A stretch of DNA of 64,000 nucleotides from Toxoplasma gondii ME49 (Eukaryota > Apicomplexa > Conoidasida > Eucoccidiorida > Sarcocystidae). This document shows, one piece after another, positions 24,407-36,767 of the stretch (its first letter is position 1; each line of letters starts with the position of its first letter). The notes beneath the pieces are model-generated. The model was not told where the DNA came from and did not search any database. It saw only the letters and a program-made list of their open reading frames with translations. The position numbers were made by a program, and so were the translations under genes. Location: NCBI RefSeq assembly GCF_000006565.2, contig NC_031477.1, positions 636,669-700,668 of the forward strand. The letters run 5' to 3'.

Positions 24407-25524
24407 GCATCTTTGTCTCTATGTGGATGTATGGATTTCAGTTCCTCTCGGGAAGGTTTCTGCGTTTTTGGTGCATGCGTTTCTGTAACTCGGTGATTCT
24501 GGCCCTGTCGAAGGCCGGGGCTCGTGTTGTGTCTCCGGAGAGTGTTGGTTTCCACCGGCTGGCTTCTCGATTTGAGACGTCGCTAGCAGAACATGACAAG
24601 TGGTTTCTTCCTTTTCGTCTGTTTGCGTGGGCTTCAAAGATTCCGGCGTCTTTCTTTTCTAGACGCAAAAGTTCCTTCCCCGTCCATATCGTTGTCTGCC
24701 TCTTTCGTGTGCTCTCGCGCAGGCCAGGAGATGCCAGTGGTCCCTACAGCTGAAGAGGCAGCCGATCAAGCTGGCAAGGAGAAAGACAAAGCCAGCTCGC
24801 AACGCCCTTCGCAGAGCGAGACCAAACCAGCGAGCGCCACTCAGAAAGACAAGAAGGACGTTGCAGAGTGGGAAGACTTCACAAACACGCTGAATGAGGA
24901 GCAGAAGGAGCTGTTCAAGCGCATGGTGGCAGACCAGGTGGGCGCAAAACCGACACACACCCTTCTCGCCAATGAGATGGGCAGCCCGTTTGAGTTTGGA
25001 TGTGGAACCCCTGGGATATGGAGTGTCTTCCAAATCGATTTCGTGGAAAACGTGCAATTCGCGTGTTCAACAAGCATTTCCCTGCCGATATGCAGTCACC
25101 CAATAAAAGGGGAGAAAACGCTTTCACGAGCCATGCGAAGTGGGGGGACGAACCGGATGTCGCCATCCGGTTATCCGGGTGTGGTAGTTCCATCAAACTA
25201 GAAGCCGCTTTCTATTTGTTTGGGGTTTCTCTCATAGATTCTTAGTCTTGTGGTGGCACCGGCGTTGCTGGGGAAAAGCTGTGGACGGGGGCTGAAGCGT
25301 CGCGACGACGTGTGGAGAGGTTTTGCTGCAGACGAGAAGCGGAAATCGTGAGTTCTTTCCTCGAAACGAGGTGTCCTGACACGGCTGTATGTGTTTGTTT
25401 TCAGTATCGCAAGACCGAAGCGGAGGAACAAGCTCGCGAGTCCAGCCGGCGGCGTTTCGATATCAACTGGGGTCAGGTGTTGATGTGGGTCTGCATTCTC
25501 TATGTGTGGATTTACTATAAATAG
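19864..25524 (+). CDS. Multi-membrane-span J-domain (Hsp40) protein
   Basis: J-domain co-chaperone, 446 aa, probably in the ER membrane. Exons: 19864-19991, 20835-21006, 21458-21659, 22107-22225, 22538-22660, 23201-23360, 24058-24159, 24723-24937, 25405-25524; all phases agree. A hydrophobic segment (about 61-78) precedes the J domain (about 81-165), which contains LYTILDVD, the AYRTVSKKFHPDK helix with an intact HPD at about 110-112, and YDRFGDY. Further hydrophobic stretches follow at about 175-198, 208-225 and 249-265. Next come a soluble Lys/Glu/Gln-rich region (TPSTAAIKTQQQQ; EWEDFTNTLNEEQKELFKRM) and a C-terminal span (QVLMWVCILYVWIYYK). The exon 1 donor needed for phase (GTCAAA at 19992) is weak; the stronger GTGGGT at 19988 would break frame unless another exon intervenes. 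It does not match Sec63, which would carry a Sec63/Brl domain. The exact orthologue is unknown. Confidence 0.85.
22983..23005. repeat. (TA)n microsatellite in a J-protein intron
   Basis: About 23 bp of uninterrupted TA lies in the intron between exons 22538-22660 and 23201-23360. Confidence 0.95.
24371..24406. repeat. (TA)n(GA)n compound microsatellite in a J-protein intron
   Basis: About ten TA units run into about eight GA units, within the intron between exons 24058-24159 and 24723-24937. Similar short TA tracts occur at 8525-8541 and 44434-44458. Confidence 0.95.
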
Positions 25525-27931
25525 CTGAACACTTATCTAATTTCGGTGTTTGTTTGTTGACTTCGTTTTCTGTTCGGCTGTGGACGCATGCGCCGGCTTT
25601 CTGCATGCAAAATGGGGAAAGATTTGCAGTCTCTGGAGGTCTGTGTCACAAGCGAGGAAAAGACGCAACGGGAAGTCCGTTGATCGCGCGAGTTGGGTAG
25701 CTAGAATGAACGCCAAAGAGACCGGCTTAGTGCTTCAGGAGGAACTCGGAATCAATGAATTTGTTGTTTCTGTCCGGCCCCTCACTTTTTTTTGTCTGTT
25801 TGGCCCGGTATGCGCCGAGGGTTCTTGAGATTCCGAGCAGCCGGTCTGTTCGTCCAGCACACAAACTCGGACAGGGAAGAAAAAGGCTCGTGATCGGGAG
25901 CGTTTTGTCGGAGCAGGTGCCTGCGTTCAGTGGAGCCGTTCTTCCCCGGCAATTGTCTTTAGCCTTTCAGGTTGGGGAGGGCTCTCCAAAAATGTTTTTT
26001 CAAAATGTGGAACCTCTGCTGTGTCATGTTTGACAAACAGCGGATTTGCCGTTCTGTGCACGTGCCGAATCTTTACACTGCTGCCAGTGAAGGCGATAAC
26101 GTGTGCTCAATCGAGATTCCCTCTGTCATGACTTAGGCAGGTACCCAAGAAAGCTGTCATCAAGGAAAATCGTCAGATGTAGACATGTATTACCGCATCA
26201 TTGGTAGCTAGTGCCCCTATACAGATCATTCGCGATCCAAAACTCTTCAACTTAAGTTGAACAGAGACCCGCTAACTTTTAGGACACTGAATGTGATTCG
26301 CTGGAATGTTCACCCTTGCTGATCGGGGAAGGGGAGAATCGCGCCTTGGTGAGACGCGAAGGCAATCCGGGCAAAAGCAACAGACTTGCAATTGCGCCTC
26401 TAGAAAATCCTCATTCTCAAGCGGCAAGAACTCATATTTAAAACGAACACGACTACGATGTGGGTATATAAAACGGAACAACAAACAAAAAAATGACGCC
26501 TTCCCAGAATAAACGCTATTCGAGCACAGTTAACTTACAAGGGCAAGTTCCCGAGTCTCTGGGAATTTTGTGATTTATCGCCAGCAAAGACGCTCGGTGT
26601 AGTGACGAAATGGTGATAATGCTGCAGTGTTGAGCTCAGTTGCTCGATAACAGCGTCTCTTCAAGAATACACCGATTTGCTTTTGCAGTCCGTGTTTGTG
26701 TTTAGGTCAGAAAGCTGTGGCTGAACTGTTCAAACGTCATTGTGTGGTGATTCTATAGCAAACCCATGAGATTACAGTGTTACGGTTTTTTGGCTCGTGA
26801 GTTTCTTTTTCGCGCAAACAACAAATTATCGCATGCTCAAATTGGGTGAGGCTTTCCGGTGGGTGCGCGTTCCTGCCACGCTGAAACAAATTTTTACGTA
26901 GGGTCCAGAATTTCTTCCGCTTTCGCGGAAAGGGTCTTTCCTTGCGTGCACGTATGCCTTTATCTTTTTCCCCTATTTCTATCGTCTACGGTGCCCAGAA
27001 AAATTGCGTCCCGTTCTCGTGGATAGAGGAACCTAACTGTTTGGAATTCAGTCGGACAATATAGACGCCAGGTTGGTTGTTGACGAATTCTTCACCACCT
27101 TTCCCGATCCTATCAGCGGATATGTGTGCCGGTACCGAGTATCGAAGGTGCGGCGGGAGACTGGACTGTCTAGGGGCTGACGCAAAAGCAGTTTTTGCAG
27201 GAATGGCAAACAGAACAGGGTTTTAGAAGTGAGACGGACACAAGCATTGTGGAAGTTTTTCGGGTACTCTGAGATTTTGAAAAGGATAGTTCAACGACGT
27301 CAATGGACAGTCCAGGACAAGACACACGTCATCTGCAAGAAATGGAGGACCTCCAAAAATTGGGACCTGGTATCCGCCACCAAGAGCAGAAAACATCCCT
27401 CAGTAAGAAGGAAGACTTTAAGTCACAGAGCAAACACGGGATGTAGAGGTATCCGCCTTTCTGTCCTGTAAGGCCGTCCTTCGAAGAACCGCCTGGAAAA
27501 GAGGAGAGGCCGCTGACTTGAACGACGATTAGACAGGCTTGATCTGTGAGAAAAAAAGGACAAAATACAGTGGAAATCATGCAAAAGTACCTATTTTCAT
27601 TCAGTTCTTCTCGCCAACTCCAGCGTCGTAAAGCACATTTCGAGGTGCAGACTGAAGCCACACACTGACGGTGGCGCAGTCTGTCTGGTCTTTGCCGTTC
27701 AAGTGAAACGCGAGGCACTGTACACTGCTTCGACAGACACAGAGGACCTTTACGAATGACAGTGGATGTTTCGTCTTCAGCAGCTGTCTACTCCAAAACA
27801 TTCTTGGGAGACCTGGTCGCCAACTCAGGCCGGTATCAGGCATCAGCAAGAAAAATATTCGAAGATGTCCAGCACACCACTTTCTCACACCCGTGTGTCC
27901 AGACTCAAAAGCGGTATTTCATGCACTCGAG
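25525..27931. other. Convergent intergenic region without a recognisable gene
   Basis: This 2.4 kb lies between the 3' end of the J-protein gene (plus) and the 3' end of Mago (minus). Open frames are short and unconvincing. One minus-strand frame at about 27745-27601 begins after a CAG and ends in TGA, but has no recognisable domain. It could be Mago 3' UTR or an alternative last exon. Nothing else is assigned. Confidence 0.5.
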
Positions 27932-29776
27932 CTATAGCCGGTAGTCGCTCGTTTTCACCTGCAATGTTCAGCATATCAGAAGCGATGCAAAACAGAGACA
28001 CGAGGAACACAGTCACGTTTTCTCATTAGAAAAGAGACACTTACTCGGAAGTGCAGACCGATCAGAGAGAAAATAAAGCACTTGAGATCCTGGACCAGGT
28101 AGTAGAAGACGCGAAGACCGTCCTGGTCTTTGCTCCGCTGCACGTCAGCCATGGAACCGATCTTGGATGTCTGTTCAAAAATTTCCACAAATCGACAAGC
28201 GCGGTTCGTATCTACCTCCACCGGGTTGTCTCTCAGAAACCTAGACGTTCTTCTAACACAGTCGAAGTCAACCGTGAATCTGCAGTGCAGGTGCCGGGGC
28301 GTCTGTACAAGAGGACGAATCAGATATTCGATCTACATACGGTCACGGAGCTGGTAGTACCAAAGGCAGAGACGTCTTGCCTTTCACTGACAGAACTTGG
28401 AGCACGCGGCTTGGAGCTTTCCTCAGGAACTCGACACTCCAGATGCATGAGCACTTCCGCGCGTCCCCGGATGCTTGGAAGAAAACTGGAAAAGAAACTC
28501 ACTGTGAAGGAGATGTGGTCTTTGCCCAGGACGATTTCAAGTTCCTGACGACCCACGCGATCTGGGGCCGGCCAGTTGTTGTCATCTTCCCTGTGGCGCA
28601 GCGCACGCGAAACGAAAGTGGCTTTTTGAACGTGAGAAACACCGAAGTATTTCCCGACGTCAGAAGAGACACTTTAGGCTCCGAAAGGGGGGCAGGGGGA
28701 GGACCAGATGACTACACCGGTTGCGCATTAGAAACACGACCGTACAGGTGCCGTTGGGTAGTGCAGAGAACGCAAAGGGATGTAGTCAGATCGGCAAGAA
28801 ACAGGCGGCGCTCTGTGCACTCTTCGCAGATGCACCAAGGACTCTTAGCCACTCATGTGAACTGCAAGTAAAGGCAGCCTCCGATCAAAAGCGTCCTACT
28901 TTATAATCTCTGACTCCTCAACAATTCGTCGAAGCTCCTTCATCACCGCCTGGCTGACATAAGCTGAAACAAAACAATGAGACAACACGACAAGCACTTC
29001 GATACCCTCCCGTGTTCACGTGGGTCTTTATCGGATCGACAAAACACCCACTCCTCGTAAGACGCCGAAACTAACACACGCCGGAAGCGCCAGTTCCGGT
29101 GCATACTGTCGACCTAAGAAAACACCAGACCGACAGTGACGCTACGCCACAGCTGATGTATCCAACACACAAGGCGCATATCCATTTTGTGTTGCGTCTC
29201 GTTCTGGCGTTTCGGGAATCACTTAGCTCACGTAGTTGCGCCATTCAACCCGTTTTGTCGGCACCTCGGGAAGCGTTGTTTCGGCGCTTCTCTGAAGCAA
29301 AATGCCAGACGTCTTTCTGAACTTCCGCCGAGAGCGTTTCTTACCTTCTTTACGGATCATTGTGTCGTTTTTGTAGTTCGAGTTGTTCGCATATCGAAGC
29401 CGACCCTCGGGTCTGAACTCGAACTCGAGAAATTCATGGCCGAACTTCCCCTTATGGCCGACACTGCAGACGCACGAAAGCGAAAGAAACGTGAGACTAA
29501 ACCTGAAACCAGCCGCCCGTCACATCCATGTGGTGAACTGGTTTCTTCCGTGAGAATTCGCCGTCGGGGGCTACATCGGATTTCTGAGGGGAAAGCGGTC
29601 ATCAGCTCAACCACTGGAAAAATGGTGCTTGTATAGAATGCAATCCAATGATGAGCACTCCTCAGCAAGGAATTGTTAGTGGAAACCGAAAACGGTGAGT
29701 TTGTTCAGTGTGTTTGGTGAAAGGTAGCAGCTTACTAGTAACGCAAATAGAAATCTTCCTCCTCCCCGGACGTCAT
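27932..29776 (-). CDS. MAGO: Mago nashi (exon junction complex core subunit)
   Basis: Mago nashi pairs with Y14 in the exon junction complex deposited on spliced mRNA. Exons: 29776-29736, 29463-29345, 28963-28900, 28590-28503, 28170-28045, 27958-27932; they sum to 154 aa with every phase agreeing. Diagnostic segments in order are [92 protein letters not shown] and [20 protein letters not shown]. These are nearly identical to the family throughout. The usual C-terminus after LIGLHF is K-I-K-P-I; here the last small exon gives R-V-K-T-S-D-Y-R-L, so this exon is the least certain part. It lies 3' of SR1 on the same strand. Confidence 0.95.
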
Positions 29777-31438
29777 TGTTCGGTAGCCTGCACAGACGAA
29801 GAAATCCACGAGATGCAGTCTATCGGTGAAGACCAGAGAATATTGGAACGAATGAGGTGAAGCAAAGACCAGCTTTCTTTCCTTCGTAACGGTGGGCACA
29901 CGCGCGTAGACGCATCCGCACTGCTTGCACATAAACCCCCGACAGATCGAACTTCTCGCCACCTTCTTGAGCGTCCACGATCCGGTTTAGTAAAAAATGA
30001 ACGGATTCGCTGCATAAATGTTGCACTGAAACAACATGAATTCGCAAAAAAACGGAGCAACGGTGTTCCTATAGAAGCTGCCGCACATGACGACCGCAGC
30101 AGCGTCGTACCCAGAAAATCATGAGACGATGGATAGAAGCAAAACGCGCTCTAACCTTGAGGGAGTTGATAATGGCGTCGTCACATACAAAATCGTAGAG
30201 TCTTCAAAACCCTACAGAAAATGTTCCGTTTCAATTCAGCTGGTGACCTCCGAAGGAGATGCGACAACGGGGTTAGGATGGCCTCCGGCAACTTCCGAGC
30301 AAAAAAGATACCAGTTCACAAGCAGCTGAAAACAGCGTGTCTCCGGAGAAAATAGCACCTTAAATCGCTTATTCTGCGGAGAACCCAAGTCGCTCAAATG
30401 CCCCGCGTGTCCCAGCCGATAGCAAATCAACAGAGAACCCTTACTTTGACATCGAACGCCAACAGGAGCGCCAACCCTCCACAGGCGACGCGTACGCTGG
30501 AAAATGTGGCATGCAGTCAGTGAGTGGGGTGATTGGATCCGGTGCTCCAACCCGCATCTCCTCTTCCCGGCGCAGGAGAGTGAGCGCACTATTTGGCTAA
30601 ATTTGTCGGTCCATTCGGGCTACCACGAAGCAAACGTTCTCTGCCTGAAGAGCCGTCAGAACGATAGAGTTGCGACATCCCGTTCTTGTGAAAGACGTGT
30701 AGCAGCCTCCTCAGCAGTGAAGCGGACGGAGGCGCAGACGTCTCTGACGAGAGACACAATCACGAACTGTAAGGTCGTTCCAGTTCCCATCGCCTGGGAA
30801 GCAAAAGATGGTTAATAGCAGGTGTGATATTTTGACAATGTCTGCGGCGGGCGGCGTCGAGAACCGTCTTTGGAAGTTGGATAATCCAGCCCTGAGTGAG
30901 CCAGACGCCTGTCCGCAACCTTCACATTTTACCAAACGTCTGCTCAGACGATTACCGAGTAGTGACGCTGCAGCGCAATATTTTTGTTGCAACCATTGCG
31001 AGCGTTCCATCACTAGTTTGCACTAAAAGGCGCTAACACAGCCAACACAGCTACAGGGGTGTGAAGCACCAGCGGAAAGGAACCAGAGTGACGGCCTCGC
31101 TTTTGCCAAACTGTCACACACAGTGTTCCAGAACTGAGGCACTGGTCACAGCCTTGTCCAACCTTTCCCCCAGGGTTCTTTCATTTGTTTGGACATGCCA
31201 GTGACGACATGTAGAGAAAACAGGTTCAAATTGAGGTGGTGAACTGCTTCAAGCCGCTCTTGTCAATAGATACGGCGCAGCGAGGAACGGCATCGAACAA
31301 ATGCATTACCACAATCAAAAACGCATAGTAGCCTGTTCACGAGGTGATACATACGTCACCAAGAGAATCGCTGCTGTCCAGAGAGTAAAGGAAGCAAATC
31401 AAGGTAGATACCCGCTTGATAAACAAACGACTTCACAG
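29777..31438. other. Intergenic region between SR1 (3' end) and Mago (5' end)
   Basis: Both neighbours are on the minus strand, so this 1.7 kb should hold the SR1 3' UTR and the Mago promoter and 5' UTR. Minus frames such as 30589-30236 show no domain and no phase-linked exons. I see no RNA gene or repeat here. Confidence 0.5.
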
Positions 31439-34400
31439 TTATAACTCTTGTTGACTTAGCTTCGTCACAAACGCAAATGATCGCAGGTAACTCCCGCTCT
31501 TCTGAGACGTAATACCGAAGCCTTCGCTCCCGACGAACGCTTCATGCGGAGGACCGGCTTCAATTTCAACCTCTCCGCCTTCATCAGTCTAAGGTTCAAA
31601 GACTTGAGGGTTGCCCATCATTCTGCAGCAGCAATGTAGTCGTCCCTACCAGTGCACCGGCGTGAATCGCCGCCCGGCAAACGGAAGATATCGGGCTATA
31701 AAATCCTGTGCACAGGTAGTTACCAAAACAGAGGTGATGACTAAAAAGACTGTCTTACCAGCGCCATATACTGCTCTATTCGACACAGCAGAACAGTGTG
31801 GAGGGCAGATGACAAGCTCCCTTTCTCCAATTCCCAATTTAAGAACGAATGAGCCATTATCAGCGCACGTTAGTGCCCTGTAGTGGGGAGCTGACATGAC
31901 AGAAAAAGAAAGAACTTGTGGAGTATTCGTTGCGATGCTCAACACGCCTAAAGCCAGATTAATGCCTTTATGTCGCCCCATATCCGCATGTCGGTTGTTC
32001 AAGTCCTACCGTAGTGGCCGCGGGAAGCAGCGTATGAAGGCATTCCATCGTGCAATGTAACCACGGCTTCACCACCGTGTCTCTGGATTGCTCCCATGTG
32101 TAGCGCTGCTTTGCATATCGAACTATCGGCTGAATAGATTTTGCAGCCGTGTAGGGGACCCGTCGAATGTGCGCAATCAGCAGGACAAGAAACGAGAATT
32201 TGGTGGCCGGTTACCCCACTGAATTCGGGTCTTAGCAGCGTGTCTTCGCACCGCAGTTGAAGCGGAGCATTAGTCGGTGGACGCCCGTCTCCCGTCAAGA
32301 AAGGCTCTTGTGGGGAACACGGAGAAATGCATACTCGGCCATCTTCAGTCCGACGCAGCCCTCTTGGTACTCTTCCTGGCTCAGGGGCAGGCCCCACTTC
32401 TTTCCGTAGCTGCGCAATCTGTGCTGGAGACAGAACGTAGTCGAACAAGTGAACGGAGGTGATTTCACCCATGAAGTAGTCAGATTCAGTGGCACTGGCC
32501 CGTCCAATCATGATCTTGGGCTGAACCATGCACGCGTGCTTTCATGTTCCCAAAAGAGGCCGAAAGGTTCAGATTCTTACCTTCAAGTTAAAGGTGTAGT
32601 CCGTTTTCTGGTATGTGCGCTTCCTACCGTTCACAAAAATACCAACGGCTCTCTCAGGGGCGAAATAGGTCACCGCGACGTCGAATGGTTCTGCAGTCGA
32701 ATGGATCTCAGTTATGGGTGACCATAGACTGTGGCTGGATCAACACTAACCTCCAAGTGCTGGCTTGAAGCCAGATCGAATAAGGCGAGGATGGCAAGCT
32801 TGTTCAAACACCAGCTCGTCGTTATTATCAATTGCCAATATGAAGCCCTCGCAGTCGCCGTCTGAGACAATCGCACGCCATTGGCCCTTTTTCCCTGTAA
32901 CACCAGTTTGTCAAAACGCCGTATGGGTGCAGCAAAAGTATTGCATCTTTACCGGTCACGGTAACTTTCGCCGTAAGCGTGAAATCGCGGAACCCGGGTA
33001 CGAGGTTGGCACCAGGCAGATAGGATGCATCAACAAACGATCCAGGGCGGCCCTCAAAACCTTGAAAGAATTTGAGTGTCCACTTCTCCCTTTCTTGGCT
33101 ACAAAAGATCTTTTACCCGAGAATCCTTGCGGTGGATACCAGTGAAATTTATCCTCAAGGAGTTGGGACTGGGATGAACTTTCGACTTCAGAGAATCGAG
33201 GCTGCGGAACGACTGGGCGAAACTTCAGGGAGCAACAGCAGCATAGGGTTTAACCTGGCACACCTGGAATCGAGGTTGCTTCCGATCTTTTTTTTTGAGT
33301 CTGTTGGCCTGCGCGCGCTCGAAGCTCTAATGCCACCTTTGATGTTACAACTAAACAGAGTCAAAATAAACACGTTGTGCCGTTCGGTTTGTGTTTTATA
33401 TGTGCCTACACGACCGGGGGTGTGGCCCGCTTGGATCGCTGTGGACATTGTACTGGTCCGTGCTTTCGTACGATTTCTGCGGATGCCCAATCTGCACGAC
33501 TATGTCGCCTCCGGAGGCTTCGAGGGCTCCGGCATGGATTGCGGCCTTGCAAATCTGAACAGCAGCAGCCTCATATAGTAACGTGTTACTTGAATGTACT
33601 CTCAGCTTACAGGAGAGTCATCTGTGTAGACAAAAGTCCCTTTGACAGCCCCCGGAGCCTCTCTAAACGCAGATATGAAATTCCTTCTGGATCTCCGTTT
33701 CCTCTGTAGGCAGGCCTTACGAGCAACCGTCGGGACACGAGGCAATAAAGATTGTTCCTGGACCACCTGCCATATCTCTCCTGGTGACTGGTCTATCACT
33801 GCAGGTGAGCGCGACACTCTTTATCGGAAGAACTCCAAGGTCAGGTTTCTCCTCGATCGTGAACAATCCAATTCCAGACGGATCACCCTTGCCTTCGCAT
33901 CCAACGACGATGTCCTCCTCATGGACACAGTAGATGTCGTCACTGACAAGGTGAGGGCATAGTCGAAGCTCAGACTCGTCTCCTGCTCCATATTGGCTAT
34001 ATTTTACTGGAGACCCAGTCGGTACTGAATATCTCCCACCTTTGCAAGCGACGTTCACAGTCGCGATCTTCTCCTGCTGCTGTCCACAATAATTCACCCC
34101 CATGATATCAGAGCATCCGTTCCCAGAGTAGCCACCATGCTGAAGAATCTGCATGCAGTAGTGTTTCACTGATAGAATTCAAAGGGTCATACCTTCACAC
34201 CACTGTATCCCATCTGTCTGCAGGCGACCTGCTCGGACTCTTTTGTCCAGCCTTCTCCGCAAACACTTCCGAAGCCTGCACCCACCAATAATGAAAATTA
34301 ATCACAGGCTCTCGTCCTGGTTTCAGCTAACCGTCAGCGTAAAACTCGAGTCTTCCAATGCCTGTCAACGACGGCGCTCCTGTCGTGTCAACAATCCTCA

Positions 34401-36767
34401 ACGTGCCGACGGGAGGCTCAGCACCAGCCGGTGTGTTCGTGCACTTGAGAGCGATATCATTGGTATGGTCCTCGCACTGCGCTGTGGGCTGTTCGAAAGT
34501 GCATTCATCGATGGAGGCCTCTGGACCGCTGCACTGAAAACAAGGGTCATCGACATCTGCTTAACACACTGCAGTGCAATTCTTCTCTTCTCAAACTCAC
34601 CATCAAGCCTGAATGTCGTACAGCAGCAAATGGAAAGCATTTTGTACGTTTGCTTGGTCTCAGTCTTACCTGCCAAGGCAACTGGATAGCCCTTGTCCGC
34701 GCACATATCAACACCTTCGACCGACGAACAGCCGTCCTCGAGATATACACCATGTTTATACCCTGTAATGTTGGAAGCTCGTACGCCCTAGGCTCATGGG
34801 CCGATGCCCTGTTCATGCAGTTACCCATTAGTTGACAGGCCTTGATTGCAGCCTCTACAGAAAATCTTGCAAAGTCCCCTTTAGTGCTGAAAAGCAACAA
34901 AATATCCCCTCGTCCAGGGCAAAGGGTGTGAGACGAATTTACCAGACAGTGCCCCACGACCCATTTCTTCGAACTTCCAGTCTCCCGGTAGACGACAGCT
35001 TCCCATATTCTGAAATGATCCAGATCAATCCGTGATTTGTTGGCGTTTATGGTGACCAAAAACGCTGTTACCATTGACGAGTCGCACGTCCTTTTCGATT
35101 GCGTCGATGGAATCTGCATATAATGACAACAGAGGTTGAGTGAAGATATGAGAGAATGACGATGTTCACGTACCACTTTGGTACACACAATAAGAGAACT
35201 CGGCTTTTTCGGGAGAGCGATGGAAGTCTCCAGCGTCGATTCCTGAAGGTTCACATGCTTACGTTACAGGGTTCAACTCGAAGGGAGAACAGTGTCACAC
35301 TGACCTGCGTAGGACAAGCCACTGTAGCTTGGCAGACTATCCACAATAGCTACGACCACCTCGCCGCCAGAGGGGGACAGAACTCCGTCATTCACGGCTG
35401 CGGCGCAGATTGAACTAATGCTTGGATGGATGGTGGATCCCAGCACACGGGCGAACTCCGACGCTTGGCAGTTCTGGGGGCAGCGCACTTTCACGACCTC
35501 CATCCCTAACGGAGTTCTGTTTTCGCCAGTGAGGCTCCAGTTGTTGAGATTCATCACCCTTCGGCTTACGTATTGAAAATGTCTGCAGCTCTCGTATAGC
35601 AATCGACGTCTTGCGAAGGCATGTCTACGTCCGAGGGCTTCAGTGGTACAAGGACGAACTGCTCATAGGGCTTCCCAATCCATCGCTTGACTTTGAAGGC
35701 GAACATGCTTCCGTCCTCAGTGCGGACATTCAAGTAGTCGCAGTACCAGGGATCGTCCTCCGCCGTATTCGCTAACACTATTGCTTGAAGGTCACCAACT
35801 AAAGTGTAGGAGAAGCCAAACGCAGAATTAAACAGCCAAGTTTGGTAACACTCGTATGTGGTTACCATCAGCTGCGCGGACACGAACACGCTTGTTGCTT
35901 CCCACTTCCGGTGCTTGAAGAATGGTTTGTGGATTTGTGCTTCGTGAAATGCCGACAAATTTCACTTCGATGCTTCCGATAGTACCAGCTGACACGTTCG
36001 GCAGATCTACACTATGCGAAGGCAGCACAAAACATGTACGAATATCTTACCATGAGGGTCAGCTCCAGTCTGGACGGAGATCCCGTACTTTTTGTTGCCA
36101 GCAAGCAAGTACGACTGCAGTGGCAAGTGACACTGACTGCCAATGACTCCGCTTTCAATATGCTCTTACTGCCTCCGGGGACTGGAAATCGAGTTGACCA
36201 TTGCAGCCAAACACCCAGTATCGAAAGTCCTTCCAGATTGTGATGCGCTCACACCTCCAGGGCTTCGTGCTGCCCAGAGTCAGGTGAACAAACTCTGGGT
36301 CGCCCACATCCACTCTTTCTGAGTGGATTCTGCAGAAAACTCGATGGAGTTACTTGTGCAGCTTACTGTGGAGTAGGCACCGACCCTCACCTTTTTTGTG
36401 TTCCCGTTGCTAGGGACGATATCTTGATCGGCTTCGTATGTCGCCCGTTACTACCAGCGATGACGAGGCTGACATCACTTCTGTTCCAGGTAGTTCATTT
36501 CCGTTTCACGGAGTGCAAAATGTAAACAGGAGTGACATACCGAAGGTTAACACCGGGACCGACAACGGAGACAACTTCGACAGTATAACGTGCTGTCGCG
36601 AATTCTGGAGGAACACACACGCCATACTCCAGTTTTCCTTGTTCAGGTACAGCCCTGCACCACTCTCGTGCTAAAGAACGAGTTGCCGCGAGAAGCGGAA
36701 GCCAGCACAGAAGAAACACAGAGTACTGCCACTTCTGTGAATTTGACATTGGTGAGGAAGACGCCAT
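31439..36767 (-). CDS. SR1: Scavenger-receptor-like protein SR1 (PLAT/LCCL/SRCR/LamG; CCp3/LAP1 family)
   Basis: Secreted multidomain adhesive protein of the apicomplexan LCCL/lectin family; the Plasmodium member (PxSR/CCp3/LAP1) acts in sexual and sporogonic stages. The 26 exons are 36767-36541, 36480-36391, 36329-36170, 36114-36051, 36006-35866, 35798-35570, 35516-35305, 35242-35174, 35113-35072, 35009-34943, 34886-34825, 34762-34670, 34608-34601, 34533-34332, 34275-34193, 34139-33721, 33662-33611, 33554-33410, 33212-33117, 33060-32953, 32894-32751, 32690-32581, 32520-32010, 31890-31759, 31705-31650 and 31588-31439; they close at 1223 aa. Order: signal peptide (SVFLLCWLPLLAATRSLA), two PLAT/LH2-like domains (to about 300), LCCL1 (about 305-385, SSICAAAVNDG), SRCR1 (about 400-525, GRLEVRRNGSWGTV), SRCR2 (about 530-690, ACRQMGYSG), LCCL2 (about 690-790, ICKAAIHAGAL), a LamG/pentraxin-like domain (about 800-985, VAVTYFAPERAVGIFVNGRK), LCCL3 and LCCL4 (ISSVCRAAIHAGAL). 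There is no membrane span. Confidence 0.92.
34601..34608 (-). other. 8-nt microexon in SR1 SRCR domain 1
   Basis: To keep frame between exons 34762-34670 (exit phase 1) and 34533-34332 (entry phase 0), an 8-nt exon is required. The sequence CAG|GCTTGATG|GTGAGT fits exactly. It supplies Gly-Leu-Met, completing the SRCR strand before CSGPEASIDEC. Without it the domain shifts frame. Confidence 0.75.

Noticed and set aside
25241..25341. Possible extra exon of the J protein before the last exon
   Set aside because: It has good-looking splice sites but leaves in phase 2, whereas the final exon must be entered in phase 0.
27601..27888. Minus-strand frame downstream of Mago with a CAG acceptor and terminal stop
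   Set aside because: Residues match no known family, and it does not restore the canonical Mago ending; probably 3' UTR.
33264..33336. Possible SR1 exon between LCCL2 and the LamG domain
   Set aside because: It breaks phase with the LamG exons. The acceptor at 33213 joins directly in phase.
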